From assembly GCF_001514215.1 (NCBI RefSeq), contig NZ_KQ948855.1:257006-321005 (forward strand): a stretch of 64,000 bases of DNA, read 5' to 3'. Source of the DNA: Streptomyces bungoensis. Lineage in GTDB: Bacteria > Actinomycetota > Actinomycetes > Streptomycetales > Streptomycetaceae. The notes below the pieces were generated by a model. The model ran no database searches, was not told the DNA's origin, and saw nothing but the letters and a program-made list of their open reading frames with translations. Position 1 is the stretch's first letter. The number at the start of each line of letters is the position of its first letter. Below are positions 35,602 to 44,502 of this stretch, piece by piece. A program made the translations under genes and the position numbers.

Positions 35602-36825
35602 GTGAACGACCTCGCCCCGCTCCTCACCCCCGAAGGCCGCGCCCTCCTCGACGAGGTCCGCGACACCGACCCCGCGCAGGAACTGGCCGTCGCCACCCGG
35701 CTGCGCCGCGAGCACCCCGCCGAGCTGGTGTCGGCGGCCCTCGGGCAGGCGCGGCTGCGGCAGCGGGCGGCGGCGAAGTTCGGGGCCGAGGACGCCGGGC
35801 GGATGTTCTTCACGCCGAACGGGGTGGAGCAGTCCACCCGGGCGAGCGTGGCGGCGTACCGGGCACGGCGGTTCACGGAGCTGGGGGTCACCTCGGTCGC
35901 CGACCTGTGCTGCGGGATCGGCGGCGACGCGATCGCGCTCGCGCGGGCCGGCATCCGGGTGCTGGCCGTGGACCGGGATCCGCTGACGGCGGCGGTGGCC
36001 CGGGCGAACGCCGAGGCGCTCGGGCTGGGTGAGCTGATCGAGGTGCGCGAGGCGGACGTCACGCAGGTGAGCACCGAGGGCTACGACGCCGTGTTCGCCG
36101 ACCCGGCCCGGCGCGGGGGCAGACCAGGGGGAGCCGCGCGGAGCGCGTCGTTGAGGGGTGGTGGCCGGGCGACGGGCGGGCGCATCTTCGATCCGGAGGC
36201 CTATTCGCCGCCGCTGTCCTGGGCCGTCGCCGCCGCCCTCGGGGCACCGCGCGCGGCCCTGAAGGTCGCCCCCGGAATCCCGCACGAGGCGGTGCCCGCC
36301 GAGGCCGAGGCGGAGTGGATCTCGGACGGCGGGGACGTGAAGGAGGCGGTCCTGTGGTTCGGGACCGAGCCGGGCCTGGTCCGCGCCACCCTGCTGCCGG
36401 GCCCGCGCACCCTGCGCTCCCGCGGCCTGCCCGACCCGGCCGTGCGGCCCGTCGGCCGGTACCTGTACGAGCCCGACGGCGCCGTCATCCGCGCCCACCT
36501 GGTCGCCGAGGTGGCCGAACAGGTCGGCGGCGGGCTCCTCGACGAGACGATCGCGTACGTCACCGCCGACGAGCCGCACGCCACGGAGTACGCCACGGCC
36601 TACGAGATCACCGACCGGCTGCCCTTCAACGTCAAGAGGCTGAAGGCCCTGCTGCGGGAACGGCAGGTCGGCGTCCTGACGGTGAAGAAGCGGGGCTCGG
36701 CGGTCGAGCCCGAGGAACTGCGCAGGAAGGTCAAGCCGCAGGGGCCGAACGCGGCGACGGTGTTCCTCACCCGGGTGGCCGGGGCACCGACCATGCTGAT
36801 CGGGCGGCCCGTGCGGCCGGCCTAG
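35602..36825 (+). CDS. THUMP-like class I SAM-dependent methyltransferase
   Basis: 407-residue protein starting at GTG 35602. A Rossmann methyltransferase core is seen from about residue 95: VADLCCGIGGDAIALA (motif I), VLAVDRDPLTAAVARANAEA, and DAVFADPARRG. The C-terminal region ends in a THUMP-like section (RLPFNVKRLKALLRERQVGV, VKKRGSAVEPEELRRKV), a family often named THUMP-like domain protein and suspected to act on RNA. Between DPARRG and GRIFDPEAYSPP there is an in-frame Gly/Arg/Ala-rich insertion. Divergent from the deacetylase pair. Confidence 0.85.
   Translation: MNDLAPLLTPEGRALLDEVRDTDPAQELAVATRLRREHPAELVSAALGQARLRQRAAAKFGAEDAGRMFFTPNGVEQSTRASVAAYRARRFTELGVTSVADLCCGIGGDAIALARAGIRVLAVDRDPLTAAVARANAEALGLGELIEVREADVTQVSTEGYDAVFADPARRGGRPGGAARSASLRGGGRATGGRIFDPEAYSPPLSWAVAAALGAPRAALKVAPGIPHEAVPAEAEAEWISDGGDVKEAVLWFGTEPGLVRATLLPGPRTLRSRGLPDPAVRPVGRYLYEPDGAVIRAHLVAEVAEQVGGGLLDETIAYVTADEPHATEYATAYEITDRLPFNVKRLKALLRERQVGVLTVKKRGSAVEPEELRRKVKPQGPNAATVFLTRVAGAPTMLIGRPVRPA
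36117..36177 (+). repeat. In-frame low-complexity insertion in the methyltransferase gene
   Basis: About 60 bp encoding GRPGGAARSASLRGGGRATG interrupts the junction DPARR...GRIFDPEAYSPP, which normally runs directly on. The DNA (containing GGGGGAGCCGCGCGGAGCGC) resembles short dispersed repeats seen in Streptomyces genomes. The frame is kept. Confidence 0.45.
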
Positions 36826-36840
36826 AGGCACCCCGACGCA

Positions 36841-36853
36841 TTGAAACGTTCAA
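36841..36853. promoter_or_regulatory. TTGAA-N3-TTCAA palindrome downstream of the rhamnosidase gene
   Basis: Perfect 5-bp arms around ACG. It closely matches the palindrome upstream of the glycoside hydrolase gene at 39959-39976, suggesting the same regulator, although here it lies beyond the 3' end. Confidence 0.35.
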
Positions 36854-36857
36854 AAAC

Positions 36858-36886
36858 CGACGCACCCGGCCCCGCCGGGTGCGTCG
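36858..36886. terminator. Bidirectional terminator between methyltransferase and glycoside hydrolase
   Basis: Perfect 13-bp stem (36858-36870 with 36874-36886) and a CCC loop, preceded by an A-run, between two convergent stop codons. Confidence 0.85.
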
Positions 36887-36913
36887 GGTGCGCCGGTCCG
36901 GCAGCGGTTGCGA

Positions 36914-39900
36914 TCAGTCCAGGTCCGCCTGCACGTACGGCGTCAGCCTCACGGGCCCCACGAGGCCGTGGTCCTGGCGTGCGACGCCGCCGAACACGGC
37001 CGGCTGAGCGGCCCGGAGGCGGTTGATCAGCGGGGTCGCCACCTCGACCTCCAGCGTGTTCTCGCCGCTCCGCAGCAGGGTGCCGAGGTCGACGACGGGG
37101 TGCAGCCGGTCGGCCGGGGCGAGCCGGGTGCCGTTGACGGTCACCCGGAACGTGTCGCTGACCTGCCCGAGGTCCAACAGCGCACCGTGGGACGCGTCCC
37201 ACTCGGCCGGCAGGGTGACCGTGGTGCGGTACCGGCCGATGCCCGCCGAGTCGGCCAGCTCGGGGATCCGCGACCAGGGCAGGAGGGCGTCGAGCGTCAC
37301 CGTCCTGCGCACCTTCTCGGTCTTCGTCGCCGTGGCACCGGGGTACCAGTCCTCGACCTCCAGCTGCCAGCGGGCCGGGGCGATCGGTTCGGGGACGGAC
37401 GGGACGGCCGTGGTGACCGTGCGCCCCGTCGACAGCCGCGTCGTGCGGGTGCCCGCCGTCGTCGCCCGTACCGCCAGGCCCCGCCGGGTGAAGAGCACCG
37501 CGTCGGCGTCCGTGGCCACCGCGTACGGGCGGTCGCCGTCGCGGTCGCCGAACAGTCCGGGCCGGCCCAGCGCGACGATCGCCGTCTGCCCGGGCTGGAG
37601 CGTGACGCGCAGGGTGAAGCCGTCGCCGTCACGGGTGTACCGGGCGAGCCGTACGGCCTCGCCCGTCCACGGGTCGAGCAGGTACGGCACCGCGGCACCG
37701 CCCCGGGTGCGGCGCAGCGTCACCTCGTGGTCGATCGCCGCCACGGGCGGCTTGACGGTCTCGGCGTGCTTGCCGTTGCACAGGTAGTAGAAGTCCGCCT
37801 CCGCGGTGGCCCGGTGCGCGTTGAGCAGGGTGGAGGCGGTGGCGTAGCGCGCGTCGGGCGTCACGCCGAGCCGGGTGAGCGCGTCCCCGATCGCCGTCTT
37901 GTCGGTGACGCGGACGACGTGGGGCAGGGCCAGCAGGCGGGCGAGAACCTCGCGCAGCCGGTCCGTCTCGCCCGGCGCGGGCACGCCCGGGGTCAGCGCC
38001 TGGTCGAAGGCGCCGAACAGGACGACCGGCAGTCCCGCCTCGGCCAGTTCGAGGATCCTGCGGGCGTCGGCCAGGGCGAGCGTGGGGGTGGAGGCGTAGA
38101 AGAAGTCGCCCTCGACGAACAGCGCCTTGTAGGCGGGGCCGTCCGGGGCGAGCCGGCCGGCGGACACGGTGGCGCTCGGCAGGGCGAGCAGCGGGCCGCT
38201 GAGGAACTGGTGGGTCCAGCCGAGCGGGACGCCGGTCGCGGTGAACCAGGACGCGCCGATGCCGGTCGCGCTGTAGCCGGTCTGCCGGAACACGGCGACG
38301 TCCACCCTGGGAGTACCGGTCTGCAGAACCCGGTGCACACGGCCGAGGTAGCCGGAGAGGTCGGTGACGTGCTGCCAGGTGGGCTGCCGGGGCCCCCACG
38401 ACTCGCCGTAGCCGGGCGTGCCGTTGTACGGGCTGAAGGCCGCGAAGCCGGGCCAGCTCACGCCGGGCGCGGTGGCGTAGGAGAAGCCGTGCACGACCGT
38501 CTGGTTGACGCCCGCCGCGTAGGCGCCGCCCATGGTGCGCAGGAAGCGGTCCCAGGTCGTGCTGTACGCCGACCCGTTGTACGCGCCCGCCTCGCAGGAC
38601 AGCACCGTGTGCCCGGCCATGTCGCGGCCGCCGGCCAGGCAGCGGAAGTCGTCGAGGTTCTTGAAGCCGAGGGACTCGCCCTCGGGGACGTCGAGGATCG
38701 CCGCCGACGCGATGGCGTCGGTCTGCAGGCCGTACGGCTGCGCGCGCAGGCCCATGCCCAGCGGGTGCGCCCAGTCCCGCAGCGCCCCCAGGTGGTGCCG
38801 GTTGAACAGGCCCGACACGGTCTCCCAGAAGTCGTGCCTGATCTGCCGGGTCAGCTGGGCCTCGAACGCGAAGACCTGGTTGCTCTTGTCCAGGACGAGC
38901 GCGGGCAGGTACGGCAGCAGCGGCCGTCCGGTGTGCTCCTCGAAGGCGTCGGGCAGCCCGGTGGTCCAGGTCAGGCCGGTGGTCTCCAGTTCCACGGAGT
39001 CCTCGAAGAACGTGCCGCCCGCGGCCTTCAGCAGCCGCCGCACGGAGGGGGTCAGCACCTGGCTCTCCCAGTAGCCGGTGACCGCGGCGGTCCCCTCGGC
39101 GCTGAGGTGGTCGACGACGTAGGCGGCCGGCGCGGAGTGCGGGCCGGACTCGGGCTGCTGTCCGGAACCGCGCTGCCAGTACGAGATCAGCACCCAGTCC
39201 CCGGCTCCGGGCGCCGTCCAGGTCAGCGTCCCGTCCGTGACGGAAGCCGTGAGGTCGCGGACGCTTCCGAAGTCGAGGCCGGTCTCCTTGCGGGTGGCGT
39301 TCGCCGGTTCGACGCGGGCCGCCTGTACGGCGAGCAGCCGCTGCCGGGTGACCCCGCCGGCCGCCGCGCGCACGGGCGGCGGCACCGGCCCCTGGTAGGT
39401 GGCGCCGGCGGCCACCGGGGCCCGGCCGTAGGCGAGTTCCTGGGCGGCCGCGTCGTCGTCGGGGGTGACGCCGGGCACGGCCACGGGCCAGCTCGGGCCG
39501 AGGGTGATGTCGACGGTGACACCCCGTCGGGCGGCCTGGCTCAGCGCCGCCTCCACGCCGTCGCGCCAGGGTTTGCCGCCCCAGCCGTGGCGGGCGGTGT
39601 CGAGGACGGACTTGTCCTGGACGCTGTGGTGGACGGCGGCGATCTCGACCCCGCCGAAGCCCGCGTCGGCGATCTGGTCGATCTCCCGGGCGATCTCGTC
39701 CGGGTCCACCAGGCCGTCGGGCCACCACCACCGGAACCGGGGGCGCACCGCCCGCGCGGGGTCCGCGAACCAGTCGCCGCCGGGCCCGGTCCCGCCGTCG
39801 GCGGCGCGTGCGACCGCGCCAGGCGACGTGGCCCCGAGCGCCACGGCGGTGGCGGCGGCCACGCCGGCGGTCAGGACCGAACGACGGGAGGGACCGCCGG

Positions 39901-39922
39901 CTTGCGAGTTGTGTCGATGCAT
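36914..39922 (-). CDS. Tat-exported glycosyl hydrolase, GH106 alpha-L-rhamnosidase-like
   Basis: 1002-residue secreted enzyme. The N-terminus carries a twin-arginine signal (SRRSVLTAGVAAATAVAL). The mature protein opens with WFADPARAVRPRFRWWWPDG, IDQIADAGFGGVEIAAVHHS, a pattern characteristic of the GH106-type family of large glycosyl hydrolases annotated as alpha-L-rhamnosidases. A C-terminal jelly-roll-like region (YRTTVTLPAEWDASHGALLDL, VTVNGTRLAPADRLHPVVDL) is a galactose-binding-like domain. The substrate is probably rhamnosylated plant polysaccharide or glycoside. Expression is likely controlled by a LacI-type repressor at the upstream palindrome. No regulator is encoded alongside. Confidence 0.82.
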   Translation of the reverse strand: MHRHNSQAGGPSRRSVLTAGVAAATAVALGATSPGAVARAADGGTGPGGDWFADPARAVRPRFRWWWPDGLVDPDEIAREIDQIADAGFGGVEIAAVHHSVQDKSVLDTARHGWGGKPWRDGVEAALSQAARRGVTVDITLGPSWPVAVPGVTPDDDAAAQELAYGRAPVAAGATYQGPVPPPVRAAAGGVTRQRLLAVQAARVEPANATRKETGLDFGSVRDLTASVTDGTLTWTAPGAGDWVLISYWQRGSGQQPESGPHSAPAAYVVDHLSAEGTAAVTGYWESQVLTPSVRRLLKAAGGTFFEDSVELETTGLTWTTGLPDAFEEHTGRPLLPYLPALVLDKSNQVFAFEAQLTRQIRHDFWETVSGLFNRHHLGALRDWAHPLGMGLRAQPYGLQTDAIASAAILDVPEGESLGFKNLDDFRCLAGGRDMAGHTVLSCEAGAYNGSAYSTTWDRFLRTMGGAYAAGVNQTVVHGFSYATAPGVSWPGFAAFSPYNGTPGYGESWGPRQPTWQHVTDLSGYLGRVHRVLQTGTPRVDVAVFRQTGYSATGIGASWFTATGVPLGWTHQFLSGPLLALPSATVSAGRLAPDGPAYKALFVEGDFFYASTPTLALADARRILELAEAGLPVVLFGAFDQALTPGVPAPGETDRLREVLARLLALPHVVRVTDKTAIGDALTRLGVTPDARYATASTLLNAHRATAEADFYYLCNGKHAETVKPPVAAIDHEVTLRRTRGGAAVPYLLDPWTGEAVRLARYTRDGDGFTLRVTLQPGQTAIVALGRPGLFGDRDGDRPYAVATDADAVLFTRRGLAVRATTAGTRTTRLSTGRTVTTAVPSVPEPIAPARWQLEVEDWYPGATATKTEKVRRTVTLDALLPWSRIPELADSAGIGRYRTTVTLPAEWDASHGALLDLGQVSDTFRVTVNGTRLAPADRLHPVVDLGTLLRSGENTLEVEVATPLINRLRAAQPAVFGGVARQDHGLVGPVRLTPYVQADLD

Positions 39923-39958
39923 GAGTGCGTCCCAGGGAGGTTCAGGGGAGGAACCAGC

Positions 39959-39976
39959 GATTGAATCGTTTCAATC
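39959..39976. promoter_or_regulatory. Candidate operator upstream of the rhamnosidase gene
   Basis: 18-bp imperfect palindrome GATTGAATCGTTTCAATC (16 of 18 positions symmetrical, centre CG), 37 bp before the ATG. The CG-centred form is typical of LacI/GalR-family operators. Confidence 0.6.
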
Positions 39977-40050
39977 AGCTGTGAACGACTGGACGCTAAG
40001 CCGCCCCTCCCGGCGGGGTCAAGATGTCGGCGCCACATTGCCCTTCGGCG

Positions 40051-41319
40051 CTACGGCGACTCCCCCGCCCTGCGCCGCAGCAGTTCCCGTTCGCGCCCGT
40101 TGCGGGCCAGCCCGGCCGCCCGGGCGAACTCGGCGCGCGCCTCGGCCGTCCGGCCCAGCCGTCGCAGCAGGTCACCGCGCACGCTGGGCAGCAGGTGGTA
40201 GTCGCGCAGGGCGGGTTCGGCGGCGAGGGCGTCCACGATGTCCAGCCCCGCGGCCGGGCCCTGGTCCATGGCGACGGCGACGGCGCGGTTCAGTTCGACG
40301 ACCGGGGACGGGAAGCGGGCGGCGAGCAGGCCGTACAGGGTGGCGATGGTGCGCCAGTCGGTCTCCTCGTAGGTGTAGGCGTGCGCGTGGCAGGCGGCGA
40401 TGGCGGCCTGGAGCGCGTAGCGGCCGGGGGCGCCGGCGGCGGTCGCGTCGGCCCTGGCCAGGGCGCGGATGCCGCGGGCGATGAGCATGCGGTTCCAGCG
40501 GCGGCGGTTCTGGTCCTCCAGCAGGACCGGTTCACCGTCCGGGCCGGTGCGGGCGGCCGTGCGGGAGGCCTGGAACTCCAGCAGCGCGGTCAGCGCGTGC
40601 ACCTCGGGTTCCTTCGGCATCAGGGCGGACAGCACCCGGGCCAGGCGCAGGGCGTCCTCGCACAGGCCGGGGCGCAGCAGGTCGTCGCCGGCGGTGGCCG
40701 CGTACCCCTCGTTGAAGATCAGGTAGATGACGTCCAGGACGGAGTCGAGGCGCGCCTCGCGGTCGGGGCCGTAGGGCACCTCGAAGGCGACGTTCCTTCT
40801 GGCGAGGGTCTTCTTGGCCCGGACGATGCGCTGGGCGACCGTCGGCTCCGGGACCAGGTAGGCGCGGGCGATCTCGGCCGTGGTCAGGCCGCCCAGCAGC
40901 CGCAGGGTGAGCGCGGTGCGGGCCTCGGCGGAGAGCACCGGATGGCAGGTGGTGAAGACCAGGCGGAGCAGGTCGTCGTCGATGTCCTCGGGGTCGGCGG
41001 GCTCCTCGGGCGGGACCGTCTCCGGCAGGTCCCGGCCGATCTCGCGCAGCTTGCGGGCGTAGGTCTCCCGGCGCCGGACGAGGTCGACGGCGCGGTGGCG
41101 GGCGGTGGCCATGAGCCAGGCGCCGGGGTTGTCCGGCACGCCGTCCCGGGGCCACCGCTCCAGGGCCGCGACCAGGGCGTCCTGCGCCAGTTCCTCGGCG
41201 ATGCCGACGTCCCGCACGATCCGGGCGACGCCGGCGATCACCCGCGGGGACTCCAGGCGGAAGACGGTCTCGATGGCGCGCACGGCGGTGGGCCGTGGCG
41301 CGGTGGGCTGTGGTTCCAC
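40051..41319 (-). CDS. ECF42-type RNA polymerase sigma factor
   Basis: 422-residue sigma factor with a long C-terminal extension. Sigma region 2 is visible as AEELAQDALVAALERWP and AWLMATARHRAVDLVRRR, region 4 as LRLLGGLTTAEIARAYLVP, and the following ~230 residues form the helical (DUF6596/TPR-like) domain typical of the ECF42 group (YLIFNEGYAATAGDDLLR). These sigma factors lack a classical anti-sigma factor; their extension is thought to control activity, and they are encoded with DGPF/YCII proteins. Here the DGPF gene is 43 bp upstream on the same strand. Confidence 0.92.
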   Translation of the reverse strand: MEPQPTAPRPTAVRAIETVFRLESPRVIAGVARIVRDVGIAEELAQDALVAALERWPRDGVPDNPGAWLMATARHRAVDLVRRRETYARKLREIGRDLPETVPPEEPADPEDIDDDLLRLVFTTCHPVLSAEARTALTLRLLGGLTTAEIARAYLVPEPTVAQRIVRAKKTLARRNVAFEVPYGPDREARLDSVLDVIYLIFNEGYAATAGDDLLRPGLCEDALRLARVLSALMPKEPEVHALTALLEFQASRTAARTGPDGEPVLLEDQNRRRWNRMLIARGIRALARADATAAGAPGRYALQAAIAACHAHAYTYEETDWRTIATLYGLLAARFPSPVVELNRAVAVAMDQGPAAGLDIVDALAAEPALRDYHLLPSVRGDLLRRLGRTAEARAEFARAAGLARNGRERELLRRRAGESP

Positions 41320-41362
41320 AGCCCACCATGCAACACCCCCGTACGGCAGGGCGCCAGGGATC

Positions 41363-41719
41363 TCAGCCCTCGGCGATCTCGCGCACCTCGCAGGTCACGG
41401 TCCAGAAGTCCTCGTGGACCTGCACGAACCGCTGGGCCCACTCCAGGGCCTCGGCCTTGTCCTTGCACTGCATGATCGCGTAGCCGCCGACGACCTCCTT
41501 GGTCTCGGTGAACGGGCCGTCGGTCACCGACAGCGTGCCGCCCTCCCAGCGCACCCGGGTGCCCTGGGCGGTCGGGGTGAGACCGGCGGTGTCGAGCATC
41601 ACGCCGGCCTTGGTGACCTCCTCGATCAGTTCACCCATCCGCTGCATCAGCTGCTCGCTGGGGCCCTCGGCGGGCGCGGAGGACTCGTCGATGCGCACGA
41701 GGGAGAGGTAGCGGGGCAT
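41363..41719 (-). CDS. YCII/DGPF-domain protein
   Basis: 118-residue YCII-related protein with the diagnostic motif VTDGPFTETKEVVGGY. DGPF proteins are the regular genomic partners and often targets of ECF42 sigma factors. ATG 41719 is preceded by GAAGGAGCC. First gene of the two-gene operon with the sigma factor. Biochemical role unknown. Confidence 0.92.
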   Translation of the reverse strand: MPRYLSLVRIDESSAPAEGPSEQLMQRMGELIEEVTKAGVMLDTAGLTPTAQGTRVRWEGGTLSVTDGPFTETKEVVGGYAIMQCKDKAEALEWAQRFVQVHEDFWTVTCEVREIAEG

Positions 41720-41916
41720 GGTGGCTCCTTCGGTAGGGGCGGCGGGGCCTGTCCCCGCCACTCACCCATGCGTCGAACGGGAGACACCCGGATCGACACG
41801 CTCACGAGAGAACTTCCGGAATTTTCTTCCGGCGGCGCCCCCTCTCCCGTCGCGGTCCAGGGTCTTTCGTTCGGATCAGGCCGGACCCCGCGAGCCCGGC
41901 GTGATCCAAACGAGCC

Positions 41917-43302
41917 CTAGCGCAGTACCGCCCCGAACGCCGACTTCGTGTACGGCGCCCCGATCTTCTTGCCGCTGACGGAGAGCGCCCCGTCCGCCGT
42001 GACGCCCGAGGCAGCGCCGCGCAGCACCGTCACCGCGCCGTTGCGGCCGTTCTCGCCGGGCGCGCCGACGGCCAGGTCGGCGTGGCCGTCCCGGTCGGTG
42101 TCGAGCAGGGCGGTCGCCGCGCCGAAGGTGTCGGCCAGCTCGCTCGCGCCGGGCACCCCGGGCGTGCCCTGGGTGATCTGCTGCGCGTTCGTGGCGGTGA
42201 GCCCGGAGCTGCCGCCCTGCAGGACGACGACGGCTCCGGCGGCGTCGTCGTAGCCCAGCTCCTTGTTCGGCGCGCCGATGACGAGGTCGTCGATGCCGTC
42301 TCCGGTGATGTCCCCGGTGGACAGGGCGGCGCCGAAGTTGTCGACCTCGTCGGCCGTGCCCGGCACGCCCGGGGTGGACTGGCTGTAGGACTTCCAGCCG
42401 CTCTGCGGGCCGGGGCCGGACGGCGAGCCGTACGCCACCCGCACCAGGGCGTCGTCGGGCTCGCCGACCGCGACGTCGTCGTATCCGTCGCCGTCGAGGT
42501 CGCCGAGGGCGACGGCTCCCCCGCCGCCGGGTACGGCGCCCTGGGCGGTGAGGCCGGTGGGGGTGCCGGTGTAGAAGCGGGTGCAGTAGGAGCCGTCGCC
42601 GCAGTAGACGCGCAGCGCCAGGTCGGTGCGGCCGTCGCCGTTCACGTCGCCGGTGGCGCCCCCGTGGACGTCGACGTACTTCAGGTAGCCGGCGTCGAAC
42701 GACTTCTTCGCGGCCGGCGTGCCGGAGCGGGTGAACGGGCCGGACCAGACCGCGCCGGTGCTGCCGTTCGGGTCGTCCCCGCCGGCCGGGGTGGTGCGGA
42801 AGACGGCCAGGTCGAGCCTGCCGTCGCCGTTGAAGTCGCCGGTCTGGGTGTCGCTCGCGGCCACCGAGGTGCTGCGCGAGCCGCTCAGGCCGCTCTTGCC
42901 GCCCCAGAAGACGACCGCGTCGCCCTTGCCGGAGGAGGTGGCGACGACCAGGTCGGCGTACCCGTCCCCGTCCAGGTCGCCCCGGGACAGCCGGCCGCCG
43001 AAGCCCTGCTTCCCGGCGGCGGCGCCGGGGACGCCGGTGGTGCTGCGGCTGAGGACGGTGTGCCGGTCCGCCGACACACCGTGCGGGCCGCCGTACACGA
43101 CGGCGACGTACCCGGCTCCGCTCTGCCCGGAGACGGTGGCCTTGGGGGCGGCGACGGCCAGGTCGGCGTACCCGTCGCCGTTGAAGTCGTCGTGGACGGG
43201 CACGGCGGGCTTCGCCGACGCGGCCGGGACGGCGAGCCCGAGGGCGGTGACGCCCAGGGCCACGGGCAGCGCCCAGCGGGCGTGCGAACGCAGCGAGAAC
43301 AA
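41917..43302 (-). CDS. Secreted FG-GAP/VCBS repeat protein
   Basis: 461-residue exported protein. The start is probably TTG 43302 (AGGGGG 8 nt upstream), giving a signal peptide FSLRSHARWALPVALGVTAL ending in ASAKPA. At least seven repeats carry calcium-binding-type loops such as DFNGDGYADLAVAAP, DLDGDGYADLVVA, DVNGDGRTDLAL, DITGDGIDDLVIGAP and DTDRDGHADLAVGAP, so the protein should fold as an integrin-alpha-like beta propeller. No catalytic domain. Proteins of this type are abundant extracellular proteins of Streptomyces with unknown ligands. Confidence 0.88.
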   Translation of the reverse strand: MFSLRSHARWALPVALGVTALGLAVPAASAKPAVPVHDDFNGDGYADLAVAAPKATVSGQSGAGYVAVVYGGPHGVSADRHTVLSRSTTGVPGAAAGKQGFGGRLSRGDLDGDGYADLVVATSSGKGDAVVFWGGKSGLSGSRSTSVAASDTQTGDFNGDGRLDLAVFRTTPAGGDDPNGSTGAVWSGPFTRSGTPAAKKSFDAGYLKYVDVHGGATGDVNGDGRTDLALRVYCGDGSYCTRFYTGTPTGLTAQGAVPGGGGAVALGDLDGDGYDDVAVGEPDDALVRVAYGSPSGPGPQSGWKSYSQSTPGVPGTADEVDNFGAALSTGDITGDGIDDLVIGAPNKELGYDDAAGAVVVLQGGSSGLTATNAQQITQGTPGVPGASELADTFGAATALLDTDRDGHADLAVGAPGENGRNGAVTVLRGAASGVTADGALSVSGKKIGAPYTKSAFGAVLR

Positions 43303-43321
43303 AGGAACAACCCCCTGTGTA

Positions 43322-43337
43322 CGGTGACTGGTCACCG
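43322..43337. promoter_or_regulatory. Perfect palindrome upstream of the FG-GAP gene
   Basis: CGGTGAC-TG-GTCACCG, 7-bp perfect arms, 20 bp before the TTG start. Possible operator of an unidentified regulator, or a short hairpin at the end of the upstream LCP transcript. Confidence 0.4.
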
Positions 43338-43373
43338 CAGGAGACTCGCGCGCCCCGGGGATGGTTGTACCGG

Positions 43374-44429
43374 TCAACGCAGCGACGCCCAGAGCTTGTT
43401 GGCCGCCGGCTGCCTCGCCACCACCCGGTTGGGGTCGGAGGGCGCGGTGACGACCGGCATCATCACCGTCCGCACCCGGCCGGCCGGCAGGCCCCGCAGG
43501 CTCTCGCCGAGCCGGGTCAGTTCGCCGAGGGAGTCCAGGCCGGTGTCCGTGGTGAGGCTCGCGGTGACGGCGTCGGCGACCCGGTACAGCTTCGCCGGGT
43601 CGGTGAGCAGGTCGGTGGCGGCCATCTGCGTCAGCAGGGCCTTGACCAGCTTCTGCTGGAGGCCTATGCGGCCGAGGTCGCTGCCGTCGCCTATGCCGTG
43701 CCGGGTGCGGGCCAGGGCGAGCGCCCGGGTGCCGTCCAGGTGGTGGGTGCCGGCCTTCAGGTGCAGGTGGCTCCTGTCGTCGTCGATGTCCTGGGCGGTG
43801 GTGACGGTGACCCCGCCGAGGGCGTCCACCAGCTTGGCGAAGCCGGCGAAGTCGATCTCGAGGTAGTGGTCCATGCGGACGCCGGTCATCGCCTCGACGG
43901 TCTTGACGGCGCACACCGGGCCGCCGACCGCGTAGGCGCTGTTGAACATCGCCTGGTGGGCCACGGCGGTCGAGCCTCCGGAGGGCAGCGGGCAGGACGG
44001 GCGGGTGACCAGGGTGTCGCGCGGGATGCTGACGACGGTCGCCCTGGTCCGGCCGGTGTCGACGTGCACGACCATCGCGGTGTCGGAGCGGGCGCCGGAG
44101 CTGTCGCCGCCCCCGAGCTTCCTGTTGTCCTTGCCGCTGCGCGAGTCGGAGCCGAGGACCAGGATGTTCAGGGCCCCGGTGGGCAGCGGGGCGGCCGATG
44201 CGGAGGTGGAGGCGGCCGGGCCGGCCACCGCCCGCGCGGGACGGTCGTCGCCGAGCGCGCCGTCGATGTCGACGCTGCGGATGTTGTGGTTCAGGTGCCA
44301 GTAGGCCCAGGCCGCGGTGGCCGAGCCGAGCACCAGGGCACCTGCCAGGAGCAGGCCGGCGGCCTTCAGTACGCCGGGCCGCCGGCCGCTCCGTCTGCCT
44401 TCGTCGCCGTTCTCGTCGTGTCCGGTCAC
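43374..44429 (-). CDS. LytR-CpsA-Psr (LCP) family cell-wall glycopolymer ligase
   Basis: 351-residue membrane-anchored protein: short cytoplasmic N-terminus, one transmembrane helix (residues about 20-43) and an extracellular LCP domain. Conserved segments include ILVLGSDSR, SDTAMVVHVD, TVVSIPRDTLV, LDGTRALALARTRHG and GDGSDLGRIGLQQKLV. LCP enzymes transfer teichoic-acid-like or capsule polymers from lipid carriers to peptidoglycan. Start is GTG 44429. On the same strand as the FG-GAP gene and the xylanase, but spacing suggests separate transcripts. Confidence 0.92.
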   Translation of the reverse strand: MTGHDENGDEGRRSGRRPGVLKAAGLLLAGALVLGSATAAWAYWHLNHNIRSVDIDGALGDDRPARAVAGPAASTSASAAPLPTGALNILVLGSDSRSGKDNRKLGGGDSSGARSDTAMVVHVDTGRTRATVVSIPRDTLVTRPSCPLPSGGSTAVAHQAMFNSAYAVGGPVCAVKTVEAMTGVRMDHYLEIDFAGFAKLVDALGGVTVTTAQDIDDDRSHLHLKAGTHHLDGTRALALARTRHGIGDGSDLGRIGLQQKLVKALLTQMAATDLLTDPAKLYRVADAVTASLTTDTGLDSLGELTRLGESLRGLPAGRVRTVMMPVVTAPSDPNRVVARQPAANKLWASLR

Positions 44430-44502
44430 GGCAGGAACGTAAATCCGGATTATTAGCGGACTGTTAGCGGAAGCCGTGAGAGTCGGTTTTCTTGCGGAAT
44501 TC

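Noticed and set aside
43303..43914. N-terminal extension of the FG-GAP protein frame
   Set aside because: The extension runs antisense through the LCP gene and is Arg/Pro-rich; a signal peptide begins at TTG 43302.
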